Source of the DNA: Malus domestica
Lineage: Eukaryota; Streptophyta; Magnoliopsida; Rosales; Rosaceae
Direction of reading: 5' to 3'
Length of the DNA: 64,000 nt
NCBI RefSeq assembly: GCF_042453785.1
Contig: NC_091662.1
Coordinates: 2,113,001 to 2,177,000 of the forward strand
The notes below the pieces were generated by a model. That model was not told the origin of the DNA and ran no database searches. It saw only the letters and a list, made by a program, of their open reading frames with translations. Shown piece by piece: positions 45,504 to 56,819 of the stretch; the stretch's first letter is position 1, and each line of letters starts with the position of its first letter. The position numbers and the translations under genes were made by a program.

Positions 45504-46098
45504 TTAAGCGACGAAGGAAATTACTGCTACAAGTGTGGGGAAGAGCCCAACGAAAGTACGAAGAGTAGTGGTAGTGAGAGATGAAGCGTGGGAGGATGGT
45601 GGTGGAGGAGCTAACAGAGAAGAGGTGGTGGTTGGTGATCCAACGGTGATGCTGACCTTTTGGCCTTGCTCGCGGTGGTCACCAACGGTGCAGATGAAGA
45701 AGCGAGAACTGGTAGAATTGAGTATCGTCCTTATTCCTGGTCCCAGTACGATCCCGGGGTCACTGCAGCTATCATATTCTTCGTTTGTTGCTATTTCCCC
45801 CACATTATGGTCCCACGTTTCAGTCCAATTGAACACTGCAATGCCAAAAAATCACAACAATAAGTTTAACAACAAAGATATATAAATACTCATATGAACT
45901 TGGACACAAGAGCCAGGAATAATTAATGCCCCGGTTCGGTTAGCTGACCTAACTTACGTCTAGTTGTTACTGGAAATTGGAAAGCGCACTAACCAACTGT
46001 ATCTCCTATTTGGAATGTCTTTGAGGCAGCGCAGTCGGAGTAAACGGCGGTGTGTAAGGGCAAGCCACCGCCATACTCACCAAGCAAGCCATCATCAT
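45504..46098 (-). pseudogene. Phytocyanin-like gene, damaged first exon
   Basis: Exon 2 (45504-45835) encodes a good cupredoxin second half: VFNWTETWDHNVGEIATNEE YDSC, an ICTVGDH copper loop (Cys and His ligands) with Gln as probable axial ligand, and a hydrophobic tail. Exon 1 (about 45993-46098) gives AVYSDCAASKTFQIGDTV, properly spliced to exon 2 in phase. However, the only plausible signal peptide (MMACLVSMAVAC) is in another frame, and the first 40 or so domain residues are missing. I read this as an internal deletion with frame loss. The frame carrying the domain meets a stop before any ATG. Confidence 0.7.
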
Positions 46099-46974
46099 AT
46101 TAATATCTCTGCGACTGCCCGTTTCCTTACGCCTGGTGAATATTTTGATCGGCGTACGTGTTTTTCGGCGATCTGCAAGTACTTTTTCTTGGATCGACGT
46201 TCGTGTTTTTCTTTTTTCGTTTATAAATATGCATGCGTACGATTTATGAAATCAAATTTCTAATAAATTAACTATATATGTTGCATGTGTGGCGGGAAAA
46301 CCTTGAAAACTTTGAACAAGTTGAATATAACCCTGCATTGCCTGGTGATTTTGATGCACTCTAAAAGAAAAAGGAAAAAAATCATCAAGTTTTACCAGTT
46401 CCATCGTCCCAGAGTCAAAGACTTACGGGTTCACCGAGGGACGCCCTTGGACTCCCACACACAACCTGGTCTATGAATCTACGATTTCTTCTTTTTAACT
46501 TCTAGTTTTCAAAGAACTATTATCTATGCTTGCTATACTTTAAAGTATAAACGTGTTATTTATTCATATTATAACACGTAACTCTAGCCCCAATAACACT
46601 CAACTGAAAAATTATCTGGTAGGGAAGGAATAAAAAAGAAAACAAATTACACGTGTGAAAGATGTCTTGTCCTTGACCTTGTCCATGCCCTCCTAAAACT
46701 GATGGACTTGCTCTAAGCTGCCATTTGTATTCAGACATGCCCTGGTCTAAAAAGACTCTAATTAAGCCGACTGCAGTCGTTTGAGTTCAAGTGAGGTATG
46801 CAAAAGAGAATGTTTCCAACTTCAAATGTTTACTTAACCCTCGTCACAAACGGGTGCCAAAGCAACGTTACCGAGTTTTGTCACCTTTGCCTAATCCGTG
46901 GCTATAAGTATCATATTTTGGCTTTCTCCTTCTGCACAAATATTCAAATATCCAAATATCCAAATCACACCCTG

Positions 46975-47210
46975 ATAAGTACCGTGCCAACTGGATCGCA
47001 TTGACATGAAGCTGGCCAACGTGGCCAGAAGCTAGTCAGTAGCGTTATCGCCGGAACTAAACCTATCGTTCCTAGTCCGACTGTATCCCCACCAGCACCG
47101 CCGCCGCCAAACTCCACTTACCAGCTCTAACACCTGTTGCCACCGCTTTTTCTATTTGTTATCTCCACCATAGTCATGTCTTTCTTCTTGTACTTGCATC
47201 TAAATATTAA
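46975..47210 (+). pseudogene. Phytocyanin C-terminal relic, plus strand
   Basis: A forward frame reads GQRGQKLVSSVIAGTKPIVP and a proline-rich stretch (SPPAPPPPNST), as at the end of blue-copper proteins with arabinogalactan-like tails. A stop codon sits just upstream after TGSH and another after TYQL. It is similar to 52,170-52,325. Confidence 0.45.
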
Positions 47211-47309
47211 CTCTATAACGTGTATATTTTTTTATATCAGTAATGCTAATTGATCACATCTATGTCGAATATGATAATGCTTGTGTCCCTCACATGGGAG
47301 ACTTGCTGG

Positions 47310-47640
47310 TTTGATATTGCTGTGCTTTGAAAAAAAACTATTTCTGCTGTGATGTGAGAATAAACCGCTGTGAAATAAAGCAGCAAAGTGTTTGGTAAAC
47401 TTTTTTGTAAAAATGCTTTTGAAAAAAAAAAACAGTATTATAGTGTTTGGTAAACTTTTATGTAAAACAGATGTGAAAAAAAGCCGGTTTTTCAAAGCTG
47501 GGTTTTGCAGCTTCTTGTTTTTGGCTTTTTTTCATCCAAAATTGTGAAAAAAAGCTGAAGCTGAATGTTTACCAAACACAAAAAAGCTCCAAGCTTTTTT
47601 TTATACCAACTTTTTTGAGAATCACCTCAGTACCAAACCA
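47310..47640. repeat. AT-rich MITE-like repeat
   Basis: The motif AGTGTTTGGTAAACTTTT appears twice (near 47,387 and 47,441), and the inverted form GTTTACCAAACAC near 47,568. AAAAAAAGC/GCTTTTTT pairs allow a hairpin. Borders are uncertain. Confidence 0.45.
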
Positions 47641-48003
47641 GGTCTTACTTGTTCCCTCAATTACGATTAACGAACCTTTCTCTTTATCATCATCTAAAGA
47701 CATATCTGCAAAAAAAAAAAAATCATTCAATTTGTGATCTTTTAACCATTCACATGTATAAAATAAATGGACGGTTCATTATGAGGATGTTACTTGTTAC
47801 CAAAACCGTTGATTTACATAATCGTAAATGGGGGGACACAATCATTATCATATAAAATATATGACCGCTTTTGTTAGAAGGTGATCAACAATAACATATG
47901 GTGATGTGTGATTAATTTAAAATATATATTGTCATTGACTCACTCTAGCCGTTCTAATTTCACGTAAATTCTTTTCTTATTAGAGAAATGATACATAATG
48001 TAG

Positions 48004-48931
48004 AACAAGGCCAGGGCCGGCCCAGGCCCAGTGCAGGAGGGGCGACCGTCCAGGGCCCAAAAAAATTAGGGGCACCAAAATTATTAGGGCGGTATGTTTA
48101 TATATGTTTTTATAAGAGTATAAATTTATAAAATTTGATTCAAAGACATAGAAATTTAACTAGAAGTGGTGGTTTGTCATTTGAAAATAATAAGGAGGTC
48201 TTGGGTTCAAAACACCATGTGTGCTTATTTACTTTCCTTTTTTTTACAAATTTCTTTTTATAAGAGTATAAATTTAGAAAATTTGGTTAAAGGATCAAGA
48301 AGTTTAATTAGAAATAATGATTTTTGTTGTTTAAAATTAACAAGAGGTCCTAAGTTCGAAATGCTATGTGCATGTTTATTCTTTTCAATTTTTACAAATT
48401 TTTGTTTGGTTGGTAATTTATTTTTAGTTACTATCTAGTAGCTATGTGGGTTGTTATTTTTAAATATTCGTTTTAATTCAAGTCTAATCTTCAACAAAGA
48501 ATAATACGTAGACCAAATTTGCAAATTATATGACGTGTCATCAAAATGTTTAATTTAGTGCCCATTCATTAATAATACATATCAATTAAAGACTCGAAAA
48601 CATCATTATTTTTTAGTCCCATATTGACAAGGTTAGTAAATAAGAAAAAAACACCTCACGATTTATTCAAAAATACATTCAAAGTTCAAATGGAAAACAA
48701 AACTCATCATCTATCTACTTGTAAGCTCGAAGTTTTTTTGTTTCCCTCTCTCAATACAAAATAAATTAGTCTTTCTGTATTTCTAAATTATTGAGTTTGA
48801 AGTGTTTTTCTAAGTATAATTTTTTCGATATCTTATGTGTAAAAATAAATAATTTTCTTACATAAAGTTAGGGCACTTCTTTTTACGTCGCCCCGGGCCT
48901 CAAAAATCTCTGGACCGGCCCTGAACAAGGC
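48004..48931. mobile_element. Non-autonomous hAT element with 8-bp target duplication
   Basis: AACAAGGC at 48,004-48,011 and 48,924-48,931 flanks 48,012-48,923 (912 bp). The ends CAGGGCCGGCCCAGG and CTGGACCGGCCCTG are inverted repeats of the hAT type (CAGGG start). The interior is non-coding and contains an imperfect direct duplication (about 48,107-48,245 and 48,256-48,380) sharing TATAAATTTAnAAAATTTG and AAGAGGTCnT motifs. Confidence 0.8.
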
Positions 48932-49137
48932 ACACCACTCCATATATTAATTTAACAAAAGTTTTGTTAAGAACGTTCTATCGATCATATAATAAAAGCG
49001 TAAATCATACAGCATGGAATAAAATTATTTAAACTTGTACTGATTGACCAGGCCCAGCTCAATTGACAAAGCTAGGCTTAATTTATTGCACTGTTGGGGG
49101 CCTTATGTTCCACGTCGCAAATTGATATGTAATGGTA

Positions 49138-49445
49138 CATTTTGCGAGAATGTGAGACCAAATTATGCTAAGTGATTATAAAGAGTTGAGTTATTTTGAC
49201 AATATTGATTTTACAATGAAACCTTAATTTTTTTCATGGTATTATAGCAAGTCCGCCCATGTGTGATGTCTATTAGCTACACGTGCTTCACGTCATCTAA
49301 TTTATGTTTTCCACGTCTTAAGCTTGAAAACTCGCTACACGTGAGGGGGCGTGCGAGAATGTGAGGACAAAGTCTCACATCGGTGATGGACCACAAACAT
49401 ATTGCCAATTAATTATAAGATGGAACCTCAACTTTCTTCACATTC
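49138..49445 (+). mobile_element. TRIM small LTR retroelement, complete
   Basis: The left LTR starts at 49,143 (TGCGAGAATGTGAG) and ends at the TTTTTTCA before TGGTATTATAG, a degenerate Met-tRNA primer site. The right LTR runs from TGCGAGAATGTGAGGAC to TTTCTTCA (49,440). A polypurine GTGAGGGGGC precedes the right LTR. Flanks CATTT and CATTC fit a 5-bp target duplication with one mismatch. The element is 298 bp with no coding capacity and depends on another element for mobility. Confidence 0.7.
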
Positions 49446-49558
49446 AACGTTTCCAAAAGAAAAGAATATATATTATTGGGATGCAACTGTAGAAACAATA
49501 TCAATAAACATAATCTGCAGAAACAGCATAACATGAATTGTAAATGAAGTAAGTACAT

Positions 49559-50553
49559 TTAGTTAAAGCTAAGGAAGGAGATGACCAGTGCAGTGCAGAG
49601 GATTACGGCAACAATATTAATGCTGAGAGAAGAAGCGCCGTTCCATTCCCACCAATGATCATCATCATCATTATCTCCTGATGAAGAATAATCTCCTCCA
49701 ATTCTGATAGTCACCTTCTGCCCTAATCTACTGCAGTGACTATCTTCCGTGCATATTAAGTAACGGGTCAAGTTGGACGTCAGTACAATTCTTGTAGGGC
49801 TGGAATCATAGAAACCAAGAGGGTTATCCTTTGAGCAGCTATCGTAATCAGCCTGTGTTACTTCAGCTACTCTGTGTTCCCCGCTCCATTTGAATTCTGC
49901 AAAATGATTGAGAGATAAAGTTAAGCTGATGCTCATCAATCATAAAGGATAAACTCTCTTTCTAGGAAGAGATGATGCGCTGTGAACACCTCACTTATAC
50001 TCAAATTTCTTCGTTTTTAAATCTCACTTATGGACATTGTTGACTATTAGGGTAACAGGTGGTCCTCTAGAACTTCGATTTTAAGTCCTAACTAACAATT
50101 TTAGTCTACTTAAAACCTAAATCAAAGTGATTATTAACCAATTCGAGACTAAAATTTCTAGTCTCAAATGATGATTTTGCACCCTAAAACTTCAACCATG
50201 TTAACAAATGGGATAAAAGTTGAAGACAAATGAGTATAAATAGGATTTTCTCAACACGTACTGTTTTTAAAGACATGACGTCATGCACAAAGACGGACTG
50301 CATAAAAGGCCAATTTGAAATATGATTTAGAGGTAAGAAAGTCGGTTGTGAACTAATTAACTTACGACTTACCTATTGTATCACCAATCTGAAATCTCTT
50401 TGCGTTAGCCCAGGTGGAATAGGCAACAGAGCCAGCTGGAGGAATAGTCCAGCCTAAATCATCCCCAACTTTGTAGGTTTCAGCTGTGGCACCCTTCCAC
50501 AAGGCCACTACAACAAGAAGCAAACAACCGATCAATCCCTTCTGACTCACCAT
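49559..50553 (-). CDS. Phytocyanin (blue-copper) protein, 2 exons
   Basis: A secreted cupredoxin that would bind copper at the cell surface; the biological role of most family members is unknown. Exon 1 (50373-50553) encodes a signal peptide MVSQKGLIGCLLLVVVALW with cleavage likely after GATA, then ETYKVGDDLGWTIPPAGSVA and AKRFQIGDT. Exon 2 (49559-49896) gives EFKWSGEHRVAEVTQADYDS, with His as first copper ligand, then LICTEDSHCSRLGQKVTI, with Cys and His ligands and Gln in the axial place as in stellacyanin-like forms. A short acidic linker (GDNDDDDHW) is followed by a hydrophobic C-terminus (IVAVILCTALVISFLSF), a likely GPI-anchor signal. The intron of 476 bp lies at the position usual for this family. 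It is the only copy in the local cluster that looks intact. Confidence 0.9.
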
Positions 50554-51134
50554 TTACCCTAATCTCTTCTTTCTCTTTGGAAGTGTTTTGGTGTATGAAT
50601 CAGTTATTAATGTCAACTACTTATACACAAACAGAATAATGAGCAAAAGATAGAGTTCGCAGCGGCTGCCTTTAGGGAGGGAGTTCCTATTGTTTTCAAA
50701 TAAGGCGGCTGAAGCTAACCTTAACTGATCAGAGGTTTGACCATAATGTGTATCGACCTTTTTTCTTTTGAGAATAAAACGTGTTCTTCTGGAAGCAAAG
50801 AACAAAACATAAGGATTATTTATTGTACAACCTTAGGATATTATTAATGTGTACCAACGTTGACTAAAGTTACTGAATAGAGAAAGTGATGTACATCATA
50901 TGGCTGAAACTAGCTATCAACATTATTGTCACGGACTTGAGATCGGCAAAATTTATGAATTCAAAATGCGAGTAAATTTAAATAGATAAAAATCTAAAAT
51001 GAAAGAAAAAATATAGGGGAATTTGGGGTTGGAGACAAATAGTTAGACAAAATTACTAACAAAAAAGAGAATGAGATTATTGGAAAGGGTGTAATTAGTT
51101 CATATGGTTAAGCAATTGGGACCCAGTGGTATAG
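50554..51134. other. Promoter side of the phytocyanin gene
   Basis: No repeat ends or coding sequence recognised; AT-rich. Confidence 0.3.
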
Positions 51135-51790
51135 CTAAAAGAAAGTTAAGATTCTACCATAAACTAATTGACAATACATGGAGTAACACAACTTGTTTTT
51201 AAACCCATGTAAGATCCATTCTCCAATCAATGTGAGATTCATTCTCAACGCACTTCATCACATGCGGCGAACCCTCTTAGAAATAAAAACTAGATTTGCC
51301 TGACTCCTTCAACCTATTGGTCGAGTTACTTGTTTCCACTTGCCTTACAAGTCGAGCCTAGCATATGTGCAATACAAATTTGGTGACGTGGAGCGTGTGT
51401 GGTATTTGGGCTTGACACATGAGACAACATGCTCTGATAGCGTGAAGAAAGTTGAGGTTTCACCATAAAATCAATTAACAATATTGAGAGTAGCTCAATT
51501 TCTTATAAACTCATACAATGTCCCTTCTCTCATCAAGGAGGGATTCATTCTTAACATTCTTCTTCATGTATGGCGGATTTTCAAGCCAAACACGTGAACA
51601 ACACAAGAAATGTGATGTACGTGGATAACATGTGACCATTGGGTTTCACACGTGGGACAACCAACTCTGACATTGTGAAGGAAGTTGAAGTTCCATCATA
51701 AAACCAACTGGAAAAACGAGGAATAACCCAACTTACCTATAAGCCCATGCAAATTCTCTTCTTCCATCAATGTCGGATTCACTCTCAATA
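51135..51790 (-). mobile_element. Tandem TRIM array: three LTRs and two internal regions
   Basis: Three related LTRs of about 115 bp lie at about 51,135-51,249, 51,442-51,556 and 51,676-51,790, each with AAGTTGAGGTTTCACCATAAA-like starts and ATTCATTCTCAACA-like ends (shown here on the plus strand; the element runs in reverse). Internal regions are about 192 and 119 bp. Reverse-strand CTATCAGAGC next to the middle LTR is a Met-tRNA primer site; the third LTR has a weaker copy (GTCAGAG). Confidence 0.7.
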
Positions 51791-52169
51791 TAGGCATTGT
51801 ATGAGATGTGCAATGTTTGTTTATTCATTTATATGAATTAATGAGAATAGAGACAAGAAATTTGCATACATCAATAATGATTTGATACTTGACCACACGA
51901 TGTACCTATTTAGCTTTGTCAATTTACTGTGATAATGTGTATGCCCTTATTACTGTTGATACTCACCCCTCCACAAATATATTTTTTTGTAGGTTTACAA
52001 ATTAGACATTGGTAAGATAGACGGATGAGATCAAATTAGATAGGAGGGAAGGAATTTTATTTCTTCTTGCAGTTGTAAGAAATTATTGGTTAATTTTACA
52101 AGAGGAATTTACTTTCATCCAATTTTAGGTTCTTTTTGTTTATTTAAATTTGACTCACACTTCAAATTC

Positions 52170-52325
52170 GAAATTGCATGACAGTTATTGCTAGAACTAA
52201 CCCTGTTGTTTCTAGTCCAAAATTGCCCCCATACCCATCGTCGTCGCCAAACTCCGCTTTAGCTACGACTTCCGTTGCCACCACTTTATTTGCAATCGTG
52301 TCTACTATCATGCTATGTTATTATT
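52170..52325 (+). pseudogene. Phytocyanin C-terminal relic with GPI-like tail
   Basis: The forward frame gives VIARTNPVVSSPKLPPYPSS, then SALATTSVATTLFAIVSTIM, a hydrophobic end. It is similar in wording to the relic at 46,975. The Mutator-like element at 52,328 inserted at its end. Confidence 0.45.
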
Positions 52326-53751
52326 AAGGGTAAATTACATAGTAGCCCCTCAGGTTTTAAGTCTATTACAATCGCATACAACAACTTCAAAACATTTCAC
52401 TTTCATACCTCAACTACTATTTTATTTCAATATAGTACCTCCGTTACATTTTCCATCCATTAATCCGTTAAATGTTGACGTGACTGCCACATATATGCCA
52501 CGTGGCTGCCAAATGTTTGCCACGTGGCAAATAAAATATTTTTTTTTTTGAAAAACCCAAATTTCTCAACAAAAAAAAAAATTGAAAAAAAAATTTGAAA
52601 CCTATATCCCTTATCCCTCACCCACCCCCCAGCGAAGAAGAAAAAGGGAAAAAAAAGGGATACCCATATCCCTCACCTCTCCAGTGACCTCCCCAGAAAC
52701 CTGCAAGAAGAAGAAGAAGAAGAAGAAGAAGAGGGGAGAAAAAAAAGAAAAAAAAAAGTCAAAGAAGAAGAAGAAGGAAAAAAAAAAGGGATACCCATAT
52801 CCCTCACCCCCCCCCCCCCCCCAGCGACCTCCCCAGAAACCTGCAACAAGAAGAAGAAGAAGAAGAAGAAGGGAGAAAAAAGAGAAAAAAAAGAAAAGAA
52901 AAAACAAGCCCCAGTCTGTCCCACCCTAGCTACCCCTTTCTCCCATCCCCCATCACCCCTCCCAAAAATCCCCCATCACCCCTCCCAAAAATCCCTCATC
53001 ACCCACCCCAAAAAATTGCACCCGAGATTAGGTGGATCTACCACAAAACCAGTCCAAATCATCTCAAACTCAAAGTATTTTCAAAACTCACCCACATTGA
53101 AAATTACGAGATATTGGCGCGCGCGTGGGGGGTGGGTGGTCGCTGGGGGGAGGAAGGGATTTGGCGACGCGGTGGGGGGGGGGTGTGGTCGTCAGAAGGT
53201 AGCCCGGGGGAGGAAGGGAGATGGGTCGTGGGTCGCGGCGAGGCGGGGGGGGGGGTGTGTGGTCGCCAAAAGGTAGCCTGGGTGAGGAAGGGAGGTGGGT
53301 TGCGGCGGGGCGAGGGGGGGGGGAGGGAAGGGTTCTGGGCTTTTCTTCTTCTTCTCTTATTCTTCTTTTTCTTTTTCTTCTTCTTCTTCTTCTTCTTCTT
53401 CTCATTCTTCTTCTTCTTCTTATGTTTCAATTTTTTTTTTAGGTTTCTGGGGGGTGGGTGAGGGATGAGGGATATAGGTTTTTTGTTTTATTTTTTTAAG
53501 AAAATTCAGATTTTAAAAAAAATTAAAAAATTAATTTTATTTGCCACGTGGCAGACATTTGGTAGCCACGTGGCATATATGTGGTAGCCACATCAACATT
53601 TAACGGATTAATGAATGAAAAATGTAACGGAGGTACTATATTGAAATAAAATAGTAGTTGAAGAATGAAAGTGAAATGTTTTGAAGTTGTTATATGCGAT
53701 TGTAATAGACCTAAACCTGAGAGGCTACTATGTAATTTACCCTATTATTAA
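52319..53751. mobile_element. Mutator-like fold-back element with 9-bp target duplication
   Basis: TATTATTAA at 52,319-52,327 and 53,743-53,751 flanks 52,328-53,742 (1,415 bp). Both ends are long inverted repeats of about 210 bp (left GGGTAAATTACATAGTAGCC, right its complement). They include CCACGTGGC boxes next to the inner border. A 9-bp duplication and long terminal repeats are typical of MULEs. The interior is low complexity: GAA/AAG runs, A-rich and C-rich tracts on the left, G-rich (53,126-53,330) and TTC-rich (53,341-53,420) tracts on the right, so the interior is itself largely inverted. No transposase is encoded. Confidence 0.85.
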
Positions 53752-54134
53752 TCTATGTGCTGTAATATGATCTTACACATATCAATTGGCAGCTATTGTT
53801 GTGACTGGCTTTTGAGGCCCCCTAATTTCATTTTGGACCTTTTAGTTGAGGATTGCTTGTGACTAATTTTACTGGTTACTTGTAATCTTTGATGTACTGT
53901 CTGGATTGGGGCTGTTTTGGCTCCAATCCCTGAAGATTACCATCGCAACTTTTCAAAAAGAAAAAAAAATGCGTGACTATATGTGATGGTCACACCAAAT
54001 AACTTATCTTGAATTTTAGTTGTACCTCCACATGTGTAACATGTATCATTTTATAAATTTTTACCAATGTATTATTTGACTATTTCTGAGAAGGTGAGTT
54101 TTTCTTATCTGATAGATATGAATAATAGGCGTTA

Positions 54135-54916
54135 ATCATAACCAATGACTAAAATATCAATAATATCGCCGATATTATCGTTTTTCAGAGAGACCGATAT
54201 TTTCCCATGTATCCCCCTAATTATCGTCAAAATATCGTAATATTATCGATAATATCGCGATATATTTGATATTATCGAAACATTCGTCGTGGCTCCATCG
54301 TCGGAAAGGCAGTCGAGGCTGCGTCGTCGCAGCTGCCCATATCTCTCTCTGCAATCCAAGCTCAGACCCAAGATCTGCGCCTCCGTCGTCAGAAATGAAA
54401 AATCCATTTTCTCACCCGCTCAGGTTTGATGGATCCTCCGCTTCGTACGACCTAAACAAGGCCTCCCATTGCCTGATGGTGCTCGCCGAGAGGTGAGAAA
54501 GGGATGAGGAACGGTCCACATGTGGTGATGGTGCTCACCGGAGTGTGCGCCACTGTGGTGGAGGTCATGGTGGGGTGTGGGTATGGTGTGTCTGTGCTCC
54601 GGGAAGGAGAATTGCAGAAAGATAGTTAAATTGAAGAGGAAAAGCAAAGAAAACCATATAATAAATGAAACCCAGAAGATAAAATGTTCAATTTCTTACC
54701 TAAGATTTCAAAGAAGAAGAGAGAGAGAAGGGCAAAAAAAAAAATGCATAAAACCCTAGAGAGAGTGCGTGTTTAGGAAATTTCGCTGAGGAGTGAGGAG
54801 ATTGCTTTGCTAGAGGTTTCTGGAAAAAAGAGAAAGAGAGAGAGAGGGAGAAAGATTTCTGGGATTTTGTGTTTCAAGGAACTTCTCTCAAGGCAAGATT
54901 TTTACGGGCTGATAGG

Positions 54917-54962
<46 letters not shown>

Positions 54963-55694
54963 TGGGATACGAAAAAGAAAATGTTAGATATAGGATTGGG
55001 AGTCTCAATTTGGGACCTTGGGGAGACTTATGGGATACGAAAAAGAAAATGTCAAATATAGGATTGGGAGTCTCAATTTGGGACCTTGGGTTATGTGAGG
55101 GAGGTGAGGTTGAGGGGTCACCATGTGGTTAAAGAAAATGTTAAACACTAATTTCATTCAAAATATCTTATGTTTATTATTTTATTTTTTTAAATTAAAT
55201 TGTTTTATTTGGGAAATCCATCTTTGAGACCTTGAAAGTCTCTTTGAAGATCAGATCATGCTATATACTTGAAACTCTAACGTCACATATACTATTTTTT
55301 TGTAAAAAAAATAACATATTTTTCATGTCTTTCTTATATTGTAATAATTTATTATATATAAATGATTATGGTGTGTTTAAACTTATTTCATTAATTACTA
55401 CATATTTTCTACACTCACAATGTTTGCCAGCTCGCTATATAATCAACTTAAATCAGTTAAATCCATCATGTAATGCATTTCCTTCCAATTTTTTGTGATA
55501 AACTAATAGATAATTGACTAAATAAACATCCTGCAAAGTTTCAATAAAAATTTCCAGGTTTTTCTTACAATTTCCGTCGTTTTTATTCAATTTTTATCGA
55601 TATCGATAATATCCCGATATTTTCATCGATATTTCCGTATTTTTGGACTACCGATATTTCCGATATCATCGATATTTTATACCTTGATCATAAC
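54135..55694. mobile_element. hAT-like element with iterated ATATCG motifs
   Basis: ATCATAAC at 54,135-54,142 and 55,687-55,694 is an 8-bp target duplication. Ends CAATGACTAAAATATC and GATATTTTATACCTTG are imperfect inverted repeats. Subterminal zones (54,150-54,285 and 55,590-55,675) are packed with ATATCG/CGATAT motifs, possible transposase-binding sites. The interior holds a (GA)n tract (54,921-54,958) and an adjacent direct duplication of about 64 bp (54,958-55,090). No transposase frame seen. Confidence 0.75.
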
Positions 55695-56160
55695 GCATGG
55701 CTGGTATAGATTTACTGAGTCACAATTTATCCTCGGATTGACTAAAGTCTAAACTGAGCACGACCAAACGCATCTCAGTGGACAGAGCTGGCCTTAATTA
55801 ATTCATCCAAAAAATTCGAGAAAAAAGGCTTAAATAGATGAATTTCCTGTGGTGATAGGGTAGTCAGAATATATAGGTCATGTGGTAAAAAATTATTAGG
55901 ATTGAAACCCCTATAGTGAAGTCCGTAAGGATTGAAACTCACATGCTAACACAATGCTATCTTCTGACTGCTCTATCATCATGTGACTAATAATCCAATT
56001 AGGCCAAAAAAATAAAATCCAAAACTTTCCGAAACATTCGAGCAAATAAAACAAAGTCCAAAACTTCCAACTCTGAATGGAAAATCTTTGCTTTATTAGT
56101 AATGAAAAGAATCAATCAAAATGATGAAAACACATGAATATAAATTAGGTATTAAGTAGA

Positions 56161-56575
56161 ATTAATTAAAGCTATAGAAGAAGATGGCCATCGCAGTGAG
56201 AGAAGAAGAGGCGTTGCGGTCCCACCAGCGATCATCATCTTCAGAAATGTTGATAGTCACCTTCTGCCCTACATCACTGCGGTGAGTATCTACCGTGCAG
56301 ATGAAGTAACGGGTCACGTTGGAAGTCAGTGTAATACCGCAGGGCTGGAATCATAAAAATCAATAGGATGTGATATCTATACATCCCTTTTTATTTTTTT
56401 TCACATCTTTTTAGTTTTCGGTCATCAAATCGGATGAATTGAAAAAAATCAACAGACAGAAATTAACAAGAGATGTGTGAATAGTAAAAAAATGTGTGTG
56501 GATAGCACATCCAAAAACCAAGAGGGTTCGAATTTGAGCAGTCATCGTAATTGTTAGGACTCTTTGGGACACCAT
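56161..56575 (-). pseudogene. Phytocyanin exon interrupted by a MITE
   Basis: The reverse strand resembles exon 2 of the intact gene at 49,559 almost word for word: copper-loop DNA (CCGTGCAGATGAAGTAACGGGTCA is split over this region), GATGTAGGGCAGAAGGTGAC and CTGGAATCATAAA. It is cut between the halves by a 149-bp insertion (56,364-56,512). Only exon-2 material was found, and nothing resembling exon 1 follows before 56,800. Confidence 0.65.
56355..56521. mobile_element. 149-bp MITE in phytocyanin pseudogene
   Basis: AAAAATCAA (56,355-56,363) and AAAAACCAA (56,513-56,521) are a 9-bp duplication with one mismatch. Ends GGATGTGATATCTATACA and TGTGTGGATAGCACATCC are inverted repeats. The interior contains a CATCAAATCGGATGAATTGA motif related to the 25.8-kb MITE. 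Confidence 0.65.
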
Positions 56576-56819
56576 AGGTTACTAGTATTTATTAGGCCAT
56601 TGCTAATGTTAAGCCCACTAGACTACTAAACCCTTACTTCACAGCCTCCGCCACCCACACCTCTCTCGAATTCGAACCGACGAACCATCTCCCATCTTCA
56701 CTCCGACGAAACATCTCAACTCCCTCCACCACCCACAGCCACCCCTCTCTCTCTCTCACGATTCTCTCTCGCGATTCTCTCTGGATCCATCGCAGCATCC
56801 CCCAATCAGGTACAGTTTT

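Noticed and set aside
49138-49445. Possible Cassandra-type element with a 5S rRNA-like LTR
   Set aside because: No 5S promoter boxes are visible in the LTR; primer site and LTR wording fit an ordinary TRIM.
52582-52929. Lysine-rich open frame
   Set aside because: It is translation of GAA/AAG low-complexity DNA inside a fold-back transposon, with no domain or start context.
53088-53461. Arg/Lys- and Gly-rich open frames on both strands
   Set aside because: They arise from G-rich and TTC-rich tracts of the same fold-back element.
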